DNA of 7,646 nucleotides from Beijerinckiaceae bacterium (GTDB taxonomy: Bacteria; Pseudomonadota; Alphaproteobacteria; Rhizobiales; Beijerinckiaceae), in NCBI GenBank assembly GCA_947380915.1, contig CANCSY010000145.1:1-7646 (forward strand), given 5' to 3'. The notes under the pieces were generated by a model that saw only the letters and a list, made by a program, of their open reading frames with translations, was not told the origin of the DNA and did not search any database. The translations under genes and the position numbers were made by a program. Of this stretch, positions 5,602 through 7,646 are shown piece after piece; within the stretch, counting starts at the first letter, position 1, and every line of letters begins with the position of its first letter.

Positions 5602-6795
5602 ATGCTGCAATCGATCACGCCCACGCCGTCGCACGCCCTCACCCGTGAGGAGCTTCTGGCTCGTGCGGAAAGCATGATCCCAAGACTCGCCGCCCGTTCG
5701 GCCGATTGCGAAAAGGCTCGCATGGCCCCGCGCGAAACCGTTGAAGAATATGCAGATCTCGGCTTGCTGCGCATTTGCCAGCCCGCCCGCTACGGCGGTT
5801 TTGATCTGGGCTATGATGTGATGTGCGAGGTCATCCAGACCCTCGCGCGCGGCTGCGGCTCGCAGGCCTGGGTGCATATGGTGCTCGCCGACAATCCGCT
5901 CAAGCTCGCGGCTTTCAGCCTCGACGCGCAGGACGAGGTCTGGGGTCGGGATTCGCGCGCCCGCATCTGCGTCGCCATCGCCGCTGTCGGCAAGGCCAAG
6001 CGCACGCCCGGCGGCATCGTCTGGACCGGGCTTCATGGCTTTTCCAGCGGCGTCGATCATGCGGATTGGGTGATCTGCGGCGGCAATATCATCGAGGAGG
6101 GCAAGGCGCCCGAGGGATGCTTCGCGCTAATCCCCACCAAGGAGATCGAGCTCATCGACGACTGGCATTCGGTGGGTCTGGCGGGCAGCGGCAGCCGCAG
6201 CTTCAAGGTGAACGACGTCTTCGTGCCCGAGCATCGGGTGCTGTCGAAGAAGGACTACGACGCTGGCACCTCGCCCGGCACGCTGTTTTACACGGCGCCG
6301 ATCTCCAAGCTGCCGCGCGGCGGCGTGTCGGCGGTGAGCTATACGGCGGTCTGCGTGGGCGTGGCCGAGGGCTTTCTGCAAAATTACATCGACTTCACCG
6401 CCCCCCGCAAATCACGCGGCAATCCGGTCGCCGATCAGGTCAGTATCCAGATGGGTATCGGGCAGGGCTCGGCGGAGATCGAGGCCGCCTCGCGCCTCTA
6501 CATGGGCGCCGTGCGCGAGACGATGGAGCTGCTGGGCCAGGGCGGGACGCCATCCAAGCTGATGGGCGCGCAGGGCAAGCGCAACGCCGCCTTCGCATGC
6601 CAGCTCGCCATGGGCGCAGTGCAGAAGCTGTTCAATGCGGCTGGCGGGCGCGCGCTCTATCTGGACAGCGTGTTGCAGCGCCAGTTCCGCGACTGCTTCG
6701 CCGCCGCCGCCCATCATTCGGTGGTCTGGGATGGCGCCGCCGCCGAATATGGCAAGACCGCGCTGGCTGTCGCCAACGCCCGGCTGCGGAATTAA
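5602..6795 (+). CDS. Flavin-dependent monooxygenase, acyl-CoA dehydrogenase fold (HsaA/HpaB-like oxygenase component)
   Basis: The 397-residue protein has the acyl-CoA dehydrogenase fold but resembles group D two-component monooxygenases (HsaA, HPAH C2, pigment-production hydroxylases). These use reduced flavin from a separate reductase to hydroxylate aromatic or related substrates. Supporting segments are the N-terminal helical domain with PARYGGFDLG (61-70), GCGSQAWVHMVLAD (84-97), the flavin-region sequence GFSSGVDHADWVICGG (146-161), WHSVGLAGSGSRSFKV (188-203) followed by VFVPEHRV (206-213), and the C-terminal RQFRDCFAAAAHHSVVWDG (360-378), where one of His371/372 is the probable catalytic base. 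The catalytic Glu and CoA-binding features of true acyl-CoA dehydrogenases are not evident. ATG 5602 has GAGGGA (5591-5596) upstream. No reductase gene is in the window. The stop interlocks with that of the convergent DUF2177 gene on TTAA (6792-6795). The substrate is unknown; a role beside the maleate-isomerase-like enzyme is inferred from position only. Confidence 0.86.
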   Translation: MLQSITPTPSHALTREELLARAESMIPRLAARSADCEKARMAPRETVEEYADLGLLRICQPARYGGFDLGYDVMCEVIQTLARGCGSQAWVHMVLADNPLKLAAFSLDAQDEVWGRDSRARICVAIAAVGKAKRTPGGIVWTGLHGFSSGVDHADWVICGGNIIEEGKAPEGCFALIPTKEIELIDDWHSVGLAGSGSRSFKVNDVFVPEHRVLSKKDYDAGTSPGTLFYTAPISKLPRGGVSAVSYTAVCVGVAEGFLQNYIDFTAPRKSRGNPVADQVSIQMGIGQGSAEIEAASRLYMGAVRETMELLGQGGTPSKLMGAQGKRNAAFACQLAMGAVQKLFNAAGGRALYLDSVLQRQFRDCFAAAAHHSVVWDGAAAEYGKTALAVANARLRN

Positions 6796-7190
6796 TCGAA
6801 AAAGCGCACCGCGAAATAGCCGCCTGTGGCGGCCAGCGCCGTCACGCATGCGCCCCAGGCCGTATCGACCACGCTGACCATCATGGGCCAGTTCTTCAGG
6901 GTCGCCAGATTGGTCAGGTCATAGGTGGCGTAGGCGAAGAGGCCGAAGAGCGCGCCATAGAGGGCCGCCGAGCGCCAGGTGTCGTCGCGCAGGCCCGCCA
7001 TCACGCCGAAAATGACGATGCCGACGACATAAAGCCCGTAGAAGAGCCCCGCGACATCCATCAGCGGCTTTTCCAGCAGCATCCCCTCGAGATTGTCGCG
7101 ATAGAATGAGCGCGCGACATAGCCGAGCCAGACAGCATCCGCAGACAGAAAAACGACGGCTGTCGCGATATAGGCGATGACATAACGCAT
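6792..7190 (-). CDS. DUF2177 family integral membrane protein
   Basis: This is a small inner-membrane protein of a family without an assigned function. ATG 7190 gives 132 residues and is preferred over the upstream ATG 7259: GGGAGAG (7199-7205) lies 8 bases before it, the preceding 23 residues are Arg-rich and unlike the family, and MRYVIAYIATAVVFLSAD is the usual family start. Four hydrophobic segments are visible, at about 3-22, 47-65, 75-93 and 106-127. Conserved-looking polar positions include the Asp18-Trp21 part of the first segment (SADAVWLG), TYDLTNLATLKNW (89-101) and VDTAWG (108-113). It is unlikely to be functionally tied to the convergent monooxygenase, with which it shares a 4-base overlap of stop codons. 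DUF2177 proteins are common next to unrelated genes in proteobacteria. Confidence 0.85.
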   Translation of the reverse strand: MRYVIAYIATAVVFLSADAVWLGYVARSFYRDNLEGMLLEKPLMDVAGLFYGLYVVGIVIFGVMAGLRDDTWRSAALYGALFGLFAYATYDLTNLATLKNWPMMVSVVDTAWGACVTALAATGGYFAVRFFD

Positions 7191-7266
7191 GGTGCGATCT
7201 CTCCCGGACGAGCGACGCTGACGCGCGAACCCTGTTATCCCCATACGCAGCCGCGGCACGATTGGA

Positions 7267-7308
7267 TTGCGCCCCGTCGCAGTCTGCTGCGTGCTCCCTC
7301 AGGCGCAA
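7267..7308 (-). repeat. Nested inverted repeat between groEL terminator and DUF2177 gene
   Basis: Outer arms TTGCGCC (7267-7273) and GGCGCAA (7302-7308) enclose a second perfect hairpin, CGCAG-tctg-CTGCG (7278-7291). It lies 77 bases before the DUF2177 start codon and just past the groEL terminator. There is no T-run on the minus side, so it could be a leader structure, an operator, or a chance fold in GC-rich DNA. The rest of the 181-base gap shows no gene and no convincing promoter. Confidence 0.3.
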
Positions 7309-7313
7309 ATTGG

Positions 7314-7349
7314 AAAAGGCCGCCCCCGAAGGGACGGCCTCAATTTTTT
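7314..7349 (-). terminator. Rho-independent terminator of groEL (UUCG tetraloop)
   Basis: On the minus strand, 32 bases after the groEL stop, AGGCCGTCCC (7340-7331) pairs with GGGGCGGCCT (7326-7317) over 10 positions with one G-T wobble, closed by the very stable TTCG loop (7330-7327). The T-run is short, TTTT at 7317-7314 with the first T inside the stem. On the plus strand the same hairpin is followed by six T (7344-7349), so it could also stop transcription from the other side, although no plus-strand gene reads into it. Confidence 0.88.
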
Positions 7350-7371
7350 CGTGGACCTGGTTAGAATGGAC

Positions 7372-7646
7372 TTAGAAGTCCATTCCACCCATGCCGCCCA
7401 TGCCGCCGCCGCCGGGCATCGGCATTGCCGGGCGATCCTTCGGGGTGTCGGCGATCATGGCTTCCGTGGTGATCAGGAGGCCTGACACCGAAGCCGCATC
7501 CTGAAGGGCGGTGCGAACGACCTTGGCCGGATCGACGATCCCCGCCTTGATCATGTCCACATACTCTTCCGTCTGGGCGTTGAAGCCGAAGGTCTCGGAG
7601 GAATTCTCCAGGATCTTGCCGACAACGATCGAGCCTTCGCAGCCAG
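7372..7646 (-). CDS. groL: Chaperonin GroEL (60 kDa), C-terminal 90 residues, 5' part outside the window
   Basis: GroEL forms the double-ring ATP-driven folding chamber that works with GroES in the cytoplasm. Only the end of the gene is present: the frame is open to base 7644 and encodes about 90 of the usual 545 or so residues. It matches the family throughout: [11 protein letters not shown], then [21 protein letters not shown], then [20 protein letters not shown], which is the last part of the equatorial domain. The ATG at 7560 is an internal methionine of this sequence and not a start. The tail carries the flexible Gly-Gly-Met repeats ending [11 protein letters not shown] that hang into the cavity. 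A strong terminator follows, as expected for the last gene of a groESL operon; groES would lie further to the right, outside the window. Alphaproteobacteria often have several groEL copies, and the fragment cannot show which one this is. Confidence 0.97.
   Translation of the reverse strand, partial: GCEGSIVVGKILENSSETFGFNAQTEEYVDMIKAGIVDPAKVVRTALQDAASVSGLLITTEAMIADTPKDRPAMPMPGGGGMGGMGGMDF

Noticed and set aside
5410..6060. A 216-codon minus-strand frame across the isomerase-monooxygenase junction
   Set aside because: It is antisense to two supported genes, its sequence shows no domain, and a ribosome binding site is lacking.
5823..7109. A 428-codon open frame on the plus strand overlapping the monooxygenase and DUF2177 genes
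   Set aside because: It is an Arg-rich out-of-frame reading of the well-supported monooxygenase and then crosses the DUF2177 gene; no motif supports it.
7378..7425. Short tandem repeats near the end of groEL
   Set aside because: They are the codons of the normal Gly-Gly-Met tail of GroEL and not a separate repeat element.

Overview
The window is GC-rich, tightly packed chromosomal DNA, most likely from an alphaproteobacterium. The codon use, the Zur-type operator, the GroEL tail (GGM repeats ending MDF) and a DUF2177 membrane protein all fit that class. The genus cannot be read from the sequence. No transposase, integrase, tRNA, rRNA or CRISPR array is visible, and base composition looks even across the genes.

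Layout. (a) 1-1358, plus strand: the 3' part of tadA (tRNA adenosine deaminase), then a near-perfect Zur-box palindrome and a periplasmic zinc/manganese-type binding protein that stands alone, without its ATPase and permease. (b) 1368-4402, minus strand: a probable three-gene operon, in transcription order a Leu/Ile/Val-type ABC substrate-binding protein, a haloacetate-dehalogenase-like alpha/beta hydrolase, and a patatin-like phospholipase whose GTG start overlaps the hydrolase stop. (c) 4403-4706: a 304-bp divergent control region holding an AT-rich promoter-like patch and a nested hairpin in the minus-strand leader. (d) 4707-6795, plus strand: a maleate isomerase/Asp-Glu racemase family protein and a flavin-dependent monooxygenase of the acyl-CoA-dehydrogenase fold, separated by a promoter with an operator-like dyad. 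(e) 6792-7646, minus strand: a small DUF2177 membrane protein whose stop codon interlocks with that of the monooxygenase, then a strong UUCG-loop terminator and the last 90 codons of groEL.

Inferred function. Parts b-d look like a small accessory catabolic island set among housekeeping genes (tadA, groEL): uptake of an organic acid or amide (binding protein), ring or side-chain hydroxylation (monooxygenase), hydrolysis or dehalogenation (alpha/beta hydrolase) and cis-trans isomerisation or racemisation of an acid (maleate-isomerase-like enzyme). The substrate is unknown. No transporter membrane subunits, flavin reductase or regulator gene lies in the window. The strongest specific observations are the complete set of fluoroacetate-dehalogenase active-site residues in the hydrolase and the Zur box in front of an orphan metal-binding protein.
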